This document shows positions 47,555 through 57,225 of a DNA stretch of 64,000 nucleotides, piece by piece. Position 1 is the first letter of the stretch, and every line of letters begins with the position of its first letter. A model generated the notes under the pieces. It did no database searches. It was not told the DNA's origin and was given only the letters and a program-made list of their open reading frames with translations. The position numbers were made by a program, and so were the translations under genes. The DNA lies in assembly GCA_936920195.1 (NCBI GenBank), contig CAKZHE010000073.1, positions 1 to 64,000 of the forward strand. Direction: 5' to 3'. The DNA is from an uncultured cyanobacterium (lineage in GTDB: Bacteria > Cyanobacteriota > Cyanobacteriia > Cyanobacteriales > FACHB-T130).

Positions 47555-47939
47555 TCAACTGAACCACTTCACTACTAGCTTTTTAATAATTTCGTAACCC
47601 CCATCTTGGTAAATTGCTCCAACAATCGCTTCAAAGGTTTCTGCTAAAGCCCTGGGCTGTTCATGTACCCCATTAAGTTGTTCGCCAATACCTACAATCG
47701 GAGCAATCCCTATTGCTCGAAGCATTGTACAGGACTTACGCAGTTGCTCTGTATATAGCGTTTATGGTGCGTTACGCTGCGCTAACACACCCTACTAATA
47801 GAGGTGTTGCGTAAGTCCTAATTGTACTTAAACGCTCTTCATTCTCTAATGTTTGTCTTTGCTGAGTAATGCTGCCAGGAGTCGTGTAACCCTGCACTGT
47901 CATTCCCAGGGCTAAACTGGAGTTAATGTAGGTTGGAGG
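47555..47939 (-). pseudogene. RNase III-like gene fragment broken by a MITE
   Basis: The minus strand encodes YINSSLALGMTVQGY...NEERLST, then, after a 90-base insertion, MLRAIGIAPIVGIGEQL and RALAETFEAIVGAIYQDGGY, ending KWFS and a TGA at 47555. With the insertion removed (one copy of ATTGTAC kept), the two halves join in one frame. This matches the NEE..LA.FEA.IGAIY.DGG part of ribonuclease III domains. The inserted element brings a stop codon. The N-terminal third with the RNase III signature is also missing, upstream being ligA. Confidence 0.75.
47731..47820. mobile_element. 90-bp MITE with 7-bp target duplication
   Basis: Ends AGGACTTACGCA (47731) and TGCGTAAGTCCT (to 47819) are inverted repeats. 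ATTGTAC at 47724-47730 is repeated exactly at 47821-47827, as expected for a target-site duplication. Removing the element plus one ATTGTAC restores the reading frame of the RNase III-like gene it interrupts. No coding capacity, so it was moved by a transposase encoded elsewhere. Confidence 0.85.
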
Positions 47940-47943
47940 TTAA

Positions 47944-49980
<2,037 letters not shown>

Positions 49981-50006
49981 CACAGTGGCTAACCCGTGAA
50001 AATAAA

Positions 50007-50060
50007 AGTTCGTAGTTGGGCTTTAGCCCTTAGATTGGGGCTGAATCCCAACTACAAACT
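50007..50060. repeat. palindromic repeat supplying the Uma2 stop codon
   Basis: Member of the GTAGTTGGGCTTTAGCCC family with arms AGTTCGTAGTTGGGCTTTAG and the near complement, imperfect (GGGGCTGAATCCC on one side). The last codons and TAG of the minus-strand Uma2 gene (AGT TTG TAG) lie within its right arm. Confidence 0.85.
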
Positions 50061-50663
50061 TTTTTGTCTGATCCCATTCATAAATTCATTCCGCGCTGCC
50101 AAAATATCAGGTATTTGCACGCAACGCTCCAGCAAATTCATATCTAAATCTGGTAACAATTGACTTCGATAAATTTGTTCATAATTATCTTCTCGCAGTC
50201 CATAAAGGGCAATTCGATTGTTTTCCCAAAACCAGACTTCAGCAATTCTTAACCGCTGATATTTTTTTAATTTATCTATGCTGCCGCTGGTAATAGTCAC
50301 TTCAATTGCCAAATCTGGATGGGCTTTTTTCTCTCCTAAATAGTAAGATTCATCCGGCTCAAAGGAAACATCTTTGTTTTTGTCTCTGCGAGTAGCACTT
50401 CCAACTGGAATAAATTTAATTCCTTTTTCAAACAAGTAAAGTGCAATAAATATAGCTAAAATGCTTTTTATTTGTTCGTGTTCTTCCCCTAGTGTCATAA
50501 ACTCTACACACCCATCTAAATAAGTAATTCGCAATCCGGGGGCATCTGCCATTAAAGATTCTAGGGCTTCAAATTGTTCCCAAGTATAATTACCTGGTAA
50601 AGTAAAGCGCTGTTCTGGAATAGTTGCGATCGCTTCTGAAACTTGTAATATCATCTGGTTCAT
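50052..50663 (-). CDS. Uma2 family endonuclease (DUF820)
   Basis: A 203-residue protein of the Uma2 family, PD-(D/E)xK nuclease-fold proteins hugely expanded in cyanobacteria and without a known role. Seen are QRFTLPGNYTWEQFEAL, LRITYLDGCVEFMTLGEEHE, FEPDESYYLG, HPDLAIEVTITSGS (catalytic Asp/Glu region) and LRIAEVWFWENNRIALYGLR. I chose the ATG at 50663 with GGAGC just upstream rather than the longer frame. The C-terminus ends in a palindromic repeat and lacks the usual WPP-type tail, so the last residues were probably replaced. Confidence 0.88.
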   Translation of the reverse strand: MNQMILQVSEAIATIPEQRFTLPGNYTWEQFEALESLMADAPGLRITYLDGCVEFMTLGEEHEQIKSILAIFIALYLFEKGIKFIPVGSATRRDKNKDVSFEPDESYYLGEKKAHPDLAIEVTITSGSIDKLKKYQRLRIAEVWFWENNRIALYGLREDNYEQIYRSQLLPDLDMNLLERCVQIPDILAARNEFMNGIRQKSL

Positions 50664-50679
50664 GCTCCAAAAAATAAAA

Positions 50680-50733
50680 AGTTTGTAGTTGAGCTTTAGC
50701 CCCAATCTAAGGGCTAAAGCCCAACTACAAACT
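50680..50733. repeat. palindromic repeat supplying the NB-ARC gene stop codon
   Basis: Nearly perfect inverted repeat: AGTTTGTAGTTGAGCTTTAG on the left and GGGCTAAAGCCCAACTACAA on the right, with loop CAATCTAA. The final codons and TAG of the minus-strand STAND ATPase gene (AGT TTG TAG) lie in its right arm, exactly as for Uma2 and the copy at 50007-50060. The pair of repeats brackets the Uma2 gene. Confidence 0.9.
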
Positions 50734-52119
50734 CATATATTGCTTCAACACAGGTAAAAGCGTATAAAAACTTCCTTGTTGTTCTATCAAGCAGCGTCGC
50801 GATAAAGATTGCAGCGCGTTTAACAAATCTGACGGGGGAATTTTGCCATTTTCTAGCAATTTTTTTAAGTTGATTAGATCGCTTTCTTTAGCCAACAACG
50901 AGAGGACTTGTTTTTCTAGTTCAGATAAGCGATCGCACTGCTGCTGTAAACTATCTTTCAAATCTTCTGGTAACAATATAGTATCATCTGGTAATAACTC
51001 AGTCAAGCCTCCTCCCACATCTCGAATCAGAGTCGCCACGCTTTTTAACCATAAAGGATTGCCTTGGTAGCGGTGAATGAGTGCGTCCCAATTCTCGATT
51101 TCTGCTAACCCATAATCTTTCAGTATTTCTCGTCCGGCGGCGATATCTAAACCAGTGAGTTGTAAGGTTTTAATGTGAGTATTTTGACTTTTAACTTGAG
51201 TCACTTCTCGCGGTTGTTCCCAACCGATTAACAGAAAGCAGGTTTGATGGGATAATGTTTCTATCTGTTTGAAAAAAGAGCGATAGTTTTCATATCCTGG
51301 TTTATACTTTCCTGCCAATTCGCCACTACTGAAAAGGTTGTGAATGTCATCTAAAACAAGTAAACATCGATGTTTTTGTAAATACTTAATTAAGGATTTT
51401 GGTTTAGTTGCAGGTGAATCTAGTTTTTCTGACTGGGAGAAAAACTGTATTAGTTTATCTTCAAATTCATCTAAGGTGTGAGATGCGCCTATGCTGCACC
51501 AAATTACATATTCAAACTCATCTTTGATTTGCTGAACGAGTTGCACGGCTAATGTGGTTTTGCCGATACCGCTGATGCCTGCGATCGCTATTAAGGGACA
51601 GCGTTCTTGTAAAATCCACGTCTTAAGGGTTTCGAGTTCGGGAGTGCGTGAAGCGAAGCGATCGCCGCTAGGCGAATCATAGAAAGCACCCAACTTTGGC
51701 ATCTCGCTTAAATCTTGATGCGATGCTTTAGTTTGTTTCGAGTTAGCTGTTTCCTGATTTGGTGGGTATAAGTTGGGTATATTTGGTGGGTGCAAAATTT
51801 CCCCACAGAAGTTAACTGTATTAATTTGCACATAGTCTTGTGCAAAATGTGAAAATATCGAGACCTGCAACCTCTCCATTGATGCTCGAAAGTTTGATTT
51901 ACTAACTTTCTCCCCTAACTCTTGTGAAAGTATCTGCCATAATTCCATTCCTACTTCTCTAACACGATCCTCAGATCGGTTAACCGCCTTGGCAATTTCT
52001 TTGTAGTCCCCATCTTCCCACGTCCCTTGCAGAATCCTCTCTTGCAAATCATTGAGGTGCTTACCTGTTCTCGCAAATACCAGATCGTCTACAAGTTTTA
52101 ACACTTCCTTAAGGTTCAT
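50725..52119 (-). CDS. NB-ARC (STAND) ATPase, probably C-terminally truncated
   Basis: A 464-residue STAND-type protein. Residues 1-95 form a helical N-terminal domain (starting MNLKEVLKLVDDLVFARTGK, with KAVNRSEDRVREVG like a small HTH) of the kind found on cyanobacterial vWA-MoxR-associated and NB-ARC proteins. The ATPase has Walker A IAGISGIGKTTLAVQ, Walker B CLLVLDDIHNL, a GLD motif (LTGLDIAAG) and GNPLWLKSVA. A winged-helix part follows, then the frame ends in a palindromic repeat. Relatives usually continue into WD40 or TPR sensor repeats, which are missing here. Function in signalling or defence is inferred. Confidence 0.85.
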   Translation of the reverse strand: MNLKEVLKLVDDLVFARTGKHLNDLQERILQGTWEDGDYKEIAKAVNRSEDRVREVGMELWQILSQELGEKVSKSNFRASMERLQVSIFSHFAQDYVQINTVNFCGEILHPPNIPNLYPPNQETANSKQTKASHQDLSEMPKLGAFYDSPSGDRFASRTPELETLKTWILQERCPLIAIAGISGIGKTTLAVQLVQQIKDEFEYVIWCSIGASHTLDEFEDKLIQFFSQSEKLDSPATKPKSLIKYLQKHRCLLVLDDIHNLFSSGELAGKYKPGYENYRSFFKQIETLSHQTCFLLIGWEQPREVTQVKSQNTHIKTLQLTGLDIAAGREILKDYGLAEIENWDALIHRYQGNPLWLKSVATLIRDVGGGLTELLPDDTILLPEDLKDSLQQQCDRLSELEKQVLSLLAKESDLINLKKLLENGKIPPSDLLNALQSLSRRCLIEQQGSFYTLLPVLKQYMSL

Positions 52120-52327
52120 ACAATTGGTTAGATGTCAGTATTGGTTCTATTGTACCCAACATTTCCCCACATTTTACCACCTTTCCCAATATTTCGCGAT
52201 TTTTTGTTGGGTTATCAAGTGGAAAAGTCCCGATAAATACTAAACTTTTTGCAATTGTAAAAATAAAAGTTAATTGCTAGTCTAGATAGAAATCTACTTT
52301 ATTCCCTTGAGAATATTAGGTAAATGA

Positions 52328-52612
52328 ATGAGCAGAGAAATTGACCAAGAGGTCAGTCGGAAGGACAGGCTAGCCATAAAAATTCTCAAGAAAGGCGACC
52401 AAGTTCTGAATGTCTCACACATGGGTGCGGAGATTCACATAGTTGTGCGGAAACCCAACGAGGAAGTTTTTGTCTACTCTGTGTTCCGCGATGAAAATGG
52501 ACAGCCTAAACTGTCTAAAGCACCAGAGATTAGTATCACTTATGGTGATGGTGAAGTTGAAGCATTGGTAACCGATGCTAATGGTCAGGAAGTTCTCTCT
52601 ATAACTGCTTAA
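52328..52612 (+). CDS. unknown small protein, first gene of the HNH cassette
   Basis: A 94-residue soluble protein with no family I recognise. The N-terminus is charged (SREIDQEVSRKDRLAIKIL); the rest looks like a beta-rich fold (VLNVSHMGAEIHIVVR, VFVYSVFRDENGQ, EISITYGDGEVEALVT). Two more genes follow on the same strand with 11-base and 1-base gaps, ending in an HNH nuclease and a terminator, so the three probably form one operon. It could be an inhibitor or targeting partner of the nuclease, but nothing in the sequence proves it. Confidence 0.65.
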   Translation: MSREIDQEVSRKDRLAIKILKKGDQVLNVSHMGAEIHIVVRKPNEEVFVYSVFRDENGQPKLSKAPEISITYGDGEVEALVTDANGQEVLSITA

Positions 52613-52623
52613 TGAGGTGAGTA

Positions 52624-52803
52624 GTGGGCAAGAAGTCTCTTAAAGTAACAGTTCATGGTTTATCTGATGAGAACTACGCCGATGTTGCTCATGGGATAGT
52701 TAAGACAGTCAAGTCAGTTGCTCCAAATAGCGATATCTCAATTCTGGGGTCAAATCCAGAAACATTTGAGAGGTCATCGAACAAGGAAATCAAGGGTAAG
52801 TAA
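52624..52803 (+). CDS. unknown 59-aa protein, second gene of the HNH cassette
   Basis: A 59-codon gene beginning at a GTG with a good ribosome binding site (GAGGTGA, 4 bases upstream) and ending TAA at 52801-52803. The product starts MGKKSLKVTVHGLSDENYA and has a Ser/Asn-rich middle and a basic tail (NKEIKGK). It is below the size usually annotated, but its spacing between the 94-aa gene and the HNH gene makes it credible. No family recognised. Confidence 0.6.
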   Translation: MGKKSLKVTVHGLSDENYADVAHGIVKTVKSVAPNSDISILGSNPETFERSSNKEIKGK

Positions 52804-52804
52804 T

Positions 52805-53038
52805 GTGGCAATTCAAAAACGAGACAACGAACACTTGAAGGCACAGAAAGCAGTCAAGCAGAGGGATAGTAACGAATGTGAAATTTGCGGTAAAGTCCCG
52901 CAGATCGCAAATGGACACCATGTTATTGCTTACAGTGATGGTGGTCCGGCGGATTTGAAGAATATGATGACACTTTGCCCAGAGTGTCACAGAGCTTACC
53001 ACAAGGGAGAAATAAAAGTCGATATTTGGCGATTTTAA
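52805..53038 (+). CDS. HNH endonuclease
   Basis: A 77-residue minimal HNH nuclease with a beta-beta-alpha-metal core. CEIC and CPEC form the structural zinc site, with catalytic NGHHVIAYSDGG (His-His) and LCPECHRAYHKG between and after. I chose the GTG at 52805, 1 base after the stop of the 59-aa gene; an extended frame to 52718 overlaps that gene and is probably not used. Free-standing small HNH proteins act in phage, mobile elements and defence; the partner genes here are unknown. A terminator follows 51 bases later. Confidence 0.82.
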   Translation: MAIQKRDNEHLKAQKAVKQRDSNECEICGKVPQIANGHHVIAYSDGGPADLKNMMTLCPECHRAYHKGEIKVDIWRF

Positions 53039-53089
53039 ATACAACGTCAAGCTTGCCTACAGCTCTCCTCGATATCTGTAATAATTGAG

Positions 53090-53122
53090 AAACCTCAGTT
53101 TTTGTTGCTGAGGTTTTTATTT
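53090..53122 (+). terminator. Rho-independent terminator of the HNH cassette
   Basis: AAACCTCAG, loop TTTTTGTTG, CTGAGGTTT, then TTATTTTTAT. A 9-bp stem with T-rich tail, about 50 bases after the HNH stop. Confidence 0.9.
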
Positions 53123-53177
53123 TTATTTTGTAGCAGAATTAACAGTAGCAATCCCTCATGGACAAGTCTGAAGAGGA

Positions 53178-53201
53178 AAGTCTTTGGGTGGCAGCAATTG
53201 A
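53178..53201. repeat. 24-bp direct repeat, left copy
   Basis: The 24-base sequence beginning AAGTCTTTGGGTGGCAGCAA and ending TTGA is identical to 53873-53896. The two copies bracket the RelE-type toxin-antitoxin pair. A short frame at 53158-53253 (31 codons, MDKSEEESLWVAAID...) crosses this copy; it is too short to support as a gene. Confidence 0.85.
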
Positions 53202-53336
53202 TTGGAAGCTTCTGAAACAGGTAGAAGAGACGCTTGTTCAAGCAACAGTCTAGTACGATGTAAATACCAGAGTCAAAAGTGGGGCGTGAGGCTTGCGTAG
53301 CAGGATAAAGTTACGTCTCTTGCTTAAAAAATGAAC

Positions 53337-53621
53337 TCAATAAACTTCGTCATGGCTACCAATATCAATCAAAACGATCTCTTCGACATCTGAATCTGAA
53401 TATTTCTTGAAATTGAATACTATTCTACAGTCGTACTCTACAGTACAAGACCAAGCACCAGATAGCTTACCTTTCAGCTTGTGGGTCTTAAGTGAGGGAT
53501 GAAATGGATCGTTTCCCAATAGTTCTAGTCCCTGAGCTATTTTCTCCTCCATTTCAGGTTTTTGGCGGATTAAGGATTTGAAAGCTCGTTTGAACGAAGA
53601 GGCTAAAACAAGGGTTCTCAT
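53337..53621 (-). CDS. RelE/YafQ-like toxin
   Basis: A 94-residue type II toxin of the RelE/ParE superfamily, probably a ribosome-dependent mRNA interferase. It begins MRTLVLASSFKRAFKSLIRQ and has PSLKTHKLKGKLSGAWSCTV, VEYDCRIVFNF and VLIDIGSHDEVY at the C-terminus, the usual RelE/StbE pattern. Its start overlaps the antitoxin stop by 4 bases. Located with its antitoxin between two 24-bp direct repeats. Confidence 0.88.
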   Translation of the reverse strand: MRTLVLASSFKRAFKSLIRQKPEMEEKIAQGLELLGNDPFHPSLKTHKLKGKLSGAWSCTVEYDCRIVFNFKKYSDSDVEEIVLIDIGSHDEVY

Positions 53622-53830
53622 CGTTTTAATTCTGCCATTATATCTTTTACTGTGCCTCGGAATACTTGTTCATGCAAATACTCTTCATCAGCACGAACAA
53701 TATTTAGCGCTATCTCATCTCTCCGTTTTTCCTTAAGTCGTCGCCCGATCAAATCGATTAGGACGATCTGTTCGTCATCAGGCATTTCTTCCACTAACTC
53801 TAGAATTGCATCAAAGCTATAGTTTTTCAT
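53618..53830 (-). CDS. antitoxin of the RelE-type pair
   Basis: A 70-residue acidic protein directly upstream of the toxin, overlapping it by 4 bases. Pattern: FDAILELVEEMPDDEQIVLI, then DLIGRRLKEKRRDEIA and a C-terminal helix (YLHEQVFRGTVKDIMAELKR) expected to wrap the toxin. This antitoxin type is common in cyanobacteria next to RelE-like toxins. The N-terminal part should bind DNA and repress the operon. Confidence 0.82.
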   Translation of the reverse strand: MKNYSFDAILELVEEMPDDEQIVLIDLIGRRLKEKRRDEIALNIVRADEEYLHEQVFRGTVKDIMAELKR

Positions 53831-53872
53831 TGTCAGACTCCAGAACTCTCCACAATTATAGCTTACCTAAGC

Positions 53873-53896
53873 AAGTCTTTGGGTGGCAGCAATTGA
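53873..53896. repeat. 24-bp direct repeat, right copy
   Basis: Identical to 53178-53201, about 695 bases away, on the far side of the toxin-antitoxin genes and at the edge of a PIN-domain remnant. Confidence 0.85.
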
Positions 53897-54035
53897 AAAG
53901 AACATTAGCACACTCAATATAAAATAGATCTGGCACAAAAAACTCAACAGCCGGATCGTCAAGACAATCGAATAATTGATTAACTTTAGGAGTCAAAGGA
54001 TCGACGATAAACTGCTTAATACAAATATAGGTAAT
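53892..54035 (-). pseudogene. PIN-domain (VapC-like) remnant
   Basis: Minus-strand translation, without a start codon, reads KQFIVDPLTPKVNQLFD, then DDPAVEFFVPDLFYIECANVL, the N-terminal part of a PIN ribonuclease (VapC toxin) including the acidic ECANVL segment. The similarity stops at the 24-bp direct repeat. The first catalytic Asp region is altered and the rest of the domain is absent, so this is a remnant. Confidence 0.6.
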
Positions 54036-54044
54036 ATTGTATTA

Positions 54045-57000
54045 CTACTGGACTGGACTAACAATGGGCGGCGGACTAGATTTTTCTCCGACGAAGATGG
54101 CTTGTAAGGCTTTTTCTAAAGTTTCTGCCATGGCAATTTTATTTTCATACACGACGATTACCCGCGCTAAGGTAGGCAAACTATTTTGTTCAGCTTCTAG
54201 ATAAAGAGGTTCGACATAAAGAAGCGATCGCTCAATCGGAATCACCAACAAATTACCTTGAACTGCCTTCGATCCTTGGCGATTCCATAAGGAAATTTGC
54301 TGAGAAATTGCCGGATCTTGATTAATTAAAGCTTCAATTTGTTCCGTTCCATAAACCAATTGCTGTTTAGGAAATTTGTACAGTAATAATTTACCATATT
54401 CTTCGCCATCAGAACGGGCTACCAGCCAAGCAATTAAATTAGTTCTTTGATTGGGAGTAAAAGGTAAAAGCAGAATAAATTCTTCTTGGGAAGTTGTATT
54501 TTGTCGTTCTGCCACAATCGGCAAGTTCATAATTAAATAATATGGCTCCACAGGCTGAGGTTTGCCGCCATAGATTTCATTGGGAATTTGCCATAGATCT
54601 TCTCGATTATAAAATACTTGGGGATCGGTCATGTGATAGGTTCGCAATTGCTCTGATTGGATGCGGAAAAAATCTGCGGGATAACGTAGATGTTCCCGTA
54701 AGCTTGGAGGCATATCAGTTAATGGTTTAAACAAATTGGGAAAAATCGCCATCCAAGTTTTGACAATGGGATCTGCCGAATCGCTAACGTAAAAGTTGAC
54801 GCTGCCATTGTAGGCATCAATGACTACTTTTACGGAGTTGCGAATGTAGTTGAATTTCTCTTTACTAGGTTCAGAATAGGGATAGCGATCGCTGGTAGTA
54901 TAACCATCAATAATCCAATACAAATAGTTGTTGGCTTCCTCTCCGGCATCAACTACAGCCAAATAAGGATCGCTGTCATAGTGCAACCAAGGGGCAATCG
55001 TTCTAACTCGCTGATTAATATTGCGCCGAAACAGTAATTTAGTCTGGGAATTAAAGTTGTTGGTAAGTAGCATTTGCCAATCTTTTAAATATTGAGCAAA
55101 TAGCAGTCTCTGCCACCACTGCCCAATGACTACTCCGCCGCTACCATCGTAGGTATTATAAACATTATCATTGCCACTGGGATAGTCAAACTCTGGCAAT
55201 CTAGTCGGACTCATGGTATAGGTATTGGTAATTTCTCCGTAATAAATCCGAGGATGATCGATGGGAATACTATCGCGAATTTGTTGGCTAGCCGTGGTTA
55301 AAATACTGTTACTATCGGCTTGATTGGAACCAATATCTTTGATAAAATAATCTGGCAATCCTCCCGGTGCTACAGTATTAACTGGACTGAGGGTAAAACC
55401 ATAGCCATGCGTATAAACTAAATGTTCATTTACCCAAGTTTGGGCTTCTGAAGGAACGGCACTATAATCAAGTTCTCTGGCGGCTAAAATGACTTGCCGT
55501 TTTTCAGTTTGGCTAGTAGGTAAAGGTTGGCGATCGCGTGTACCAATCCCCCCCGCTGGTATGGTTTCTTCCTGAATTAAATTATAGCGGTCAATATCAG
55601 CATTGGGAAACTTATAATAAAGTCGAATTTGCTGCAATTGGCGATTGCTTTTCAATAAGGGGCGAGTATCCCACAGCCGAATATTGCGAATTGTCAAATC
55701 GTTTTTTTTGATATCTGCCAGGGTTAATTTGCCTTGGGGATCGAAGGTTTTAATTTCAATCTCTTTTAAGTCAAAGGCTTGGCGGGTAAAACTAATGCTG
55801 CGCTGAATATATGGTTTTTCTCGCGCTAATTCGTTGGGTTGAACTACTAACTTTTGCACAGCATTTGGGATGATCAAGCTCGCCAAGAATAGCAAGGGGA
55901 ATATGACTAATGCAGTGCGAAGGGGGAAAAAACTAAATAGGCGGCGAATTACGAATTGCCAGAGATATTGTCTAACAGTGGAACTCTGAACAAAGTGATT
56001 TTTTTGCCGTTTCTGGTTGTTTTCAAAAACCGCCCTTCCGAATAATGATATGGCGATCGCAACCGTTAAAACAGCCAAAATACCATTTAAAGGTAATTCC
56101 ACATTCACATCTGTATAGCTCGCGCCGTAGGCAACTCCGCGAACCGAATATAGCAATTCGTAACTATTGAGAATATAATGGCTACTAATGCTCAGGGCAA
56201 ATACTCCTCCTAATCCACTTAAATGAGATTGTTGCGAGGGAGAAAAGCCGGGAAAAATGCCTTGACTGAGACTATCTGCCGATAGTAAATAGGCAAGTAA
56301 ACTAGCTATCAAGGCGTATAAAGATAGTCCCACCAACCAAAATTCTAACAGTTCCCAAATCGGTAACTGAAAAATGTAAAAACTCAGATCTTGTCCAAAG
56401 AGGGGATCGGTGCTACCAAAATTAGTAGGATGGAGAAATTGCAAAAATCTTGCCCAATGGGATGACAACAATAAACTAAAAATTAGACTGAGGAAAATGG
56501 CGATCGCTCTCAGCCAAAAACCGGAATTAAATATTAGGGCGATCGCCATTCCCCCCAAACCTGCAATCGCTGCCCCTTGCGCCCACCAATTTGATAGTGA
56601 TAGCCCCATTTCCCGCAAAGATGTTAATCCCAACCGCCAGGGTAAATTAGGCAATTCCCTAGTTTGAGGAAGATGGGGATACCAATACCAAGCTCCCAAG
56701 GGAAAGATTTCTATGGCTGCTTTGCCATAGTGCAGCACAATGATACTTACCACTAAGGTAAGGAAAAATACTATGGGCAATAACCAGCTCAAAGCGATTG
56801 CTTTTACCCCTTCAGGTGGTTTTTCGATGGCTTTGGCGGGATATTTCCACCGCTCTACCAACGCCAAATTTCCCAACAAATAGCTCGCCGAGACAAAGAA
56901 AGCGATCGCTCCAACACCAATCTGTGTCGCCAACTGCCACCAAAATACCGAAAGATAGCCAACTTCTCCAAACCAGAGAATATTCGCCGCCAGCCGCGCC

Positions 57001-57065
57001 GCTAAATCCCATACCAACCCTAGCCCTAACAGCCAGCCAATCCGTTTTTTCAACCATTGCCACAT
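54045..57065 (-). CDS. UPF0182 family membrane protein
   Basis: A 1,006-residue protein of the UPF0182 family, recognisable from [56 protein letters not shown], the central ERPYIQRSI-like segment ([16 protein letters not shown]), [25 protein letters not shown] and [20 protein letters not shown]. The first 410 residues hold about seven membrane helices; the remaining part is a large extracytoplasmic domain. The family is widespread in cyanobacteria and actinobacteria and has no assigned function. Length is normal and the start ATG well placed. Confidence 0.93.
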   Translation of the reverse strand: MWQWLKKRIGWLLGLGLVWDLAARLAANILWFGEVGYLSVFWWQLATQIGVGAIAFFVSASYLLGNLALVERWKYPAKAIEKPPEGVKAIALSWLLPIVFFLTLVVSIIVLHYGKAAIEIFPLGAWYWYPHLPQTRELPNLPWRLGLTSLREMGLSLSNWWAQGAAIAGLGGMAIALIFNSGFWLRAIAIFLSLIFSLLLSSHWARFLQFLHPTNFGSTDPLFGQDLSFYIFQLPIWELLEFWLVGLSLYALIASLLAYLLSADSLSQGIFPGFSPSQQSHLSGLGGVFALSISSHYILNSYELLYSVRGVAYGASYTDVNVELPLNGILAVLTVAIAISLFGRAVFENNQKRQKNHFVQSSTVRQYLWQFVIRRLFSFFPLRTALVIFPLLFLASLIIPNAVQKLVVQPNELAREKPYIQRSISFTRQAFDLKEIEIKTFDPQGKLTLADIKKNDLTIRNIRLWDTRPLLKSNRQLQQIRLYYKFPNADIDRYNLIQEETIPAGGIGTRDRQPLPTSQTEKRQVILAARELDYSAVPSEAQTWVNEHLVYTHGYGFTLSPVNTVAPGGLPDYFIKDIGSNQADSNSILTTASQQIRDSIPIDHPRIYYGEITNTYTMSPTRLPEFDYPSGNDNVYNTYDGSGGVVIGQWWQRLLFAQYLKDWQMLLTNNFNSQTKLLFRRNINQRVRTIAPWLHYDSDPYLAVVDAGEEANNYLYWIIDGYTTSDRYPYSEPSKEKFNYIRNSVKVVIDAYNGSVNFYVSDSADPIVKTWMAIFPNLFKPLTDMPPSLREHLRYPADFFRIQSEQLRTYHMTDPQVFYNREDLWQIPNEIYGGKPQPVEPYYLIMNLPIVAERQNTTSQEEFILLLPFTPNQRTNLIAWLVARSDGEEYGKLLLYKFPKQQLVYGTEQIEALINQDPAISQQISLWNRQGSKAVQGNLLVIPIERSLLYVEPLYLEAEQNSLPTLARVIVVYENKIAMAETLEKALQAIFVGEKSSPPPIVSPVQ

Positions 57066-57225
57066 TTAACGATTATCTCCGAAAAAGGGGCGATCGCTCT
57101 TGGCTGCGATCGAGAGAATTAACAAAAATTTGGATTTCCAAACGATAACTTTTTCTGACCATCTGGGTAGACTAATCCCAATCAATTCAGTAGTTGTCCG
57201 AGTGCCAACAGCGCTGTAATTTGCT

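Noticed and set aside
53158-53253. 31-codon frame MDKSEEESLWVAAID...
   Set aside because: Too short, crosses the 24-bp direct repeat, and no family recognised; probably a fragment of a lost gene.
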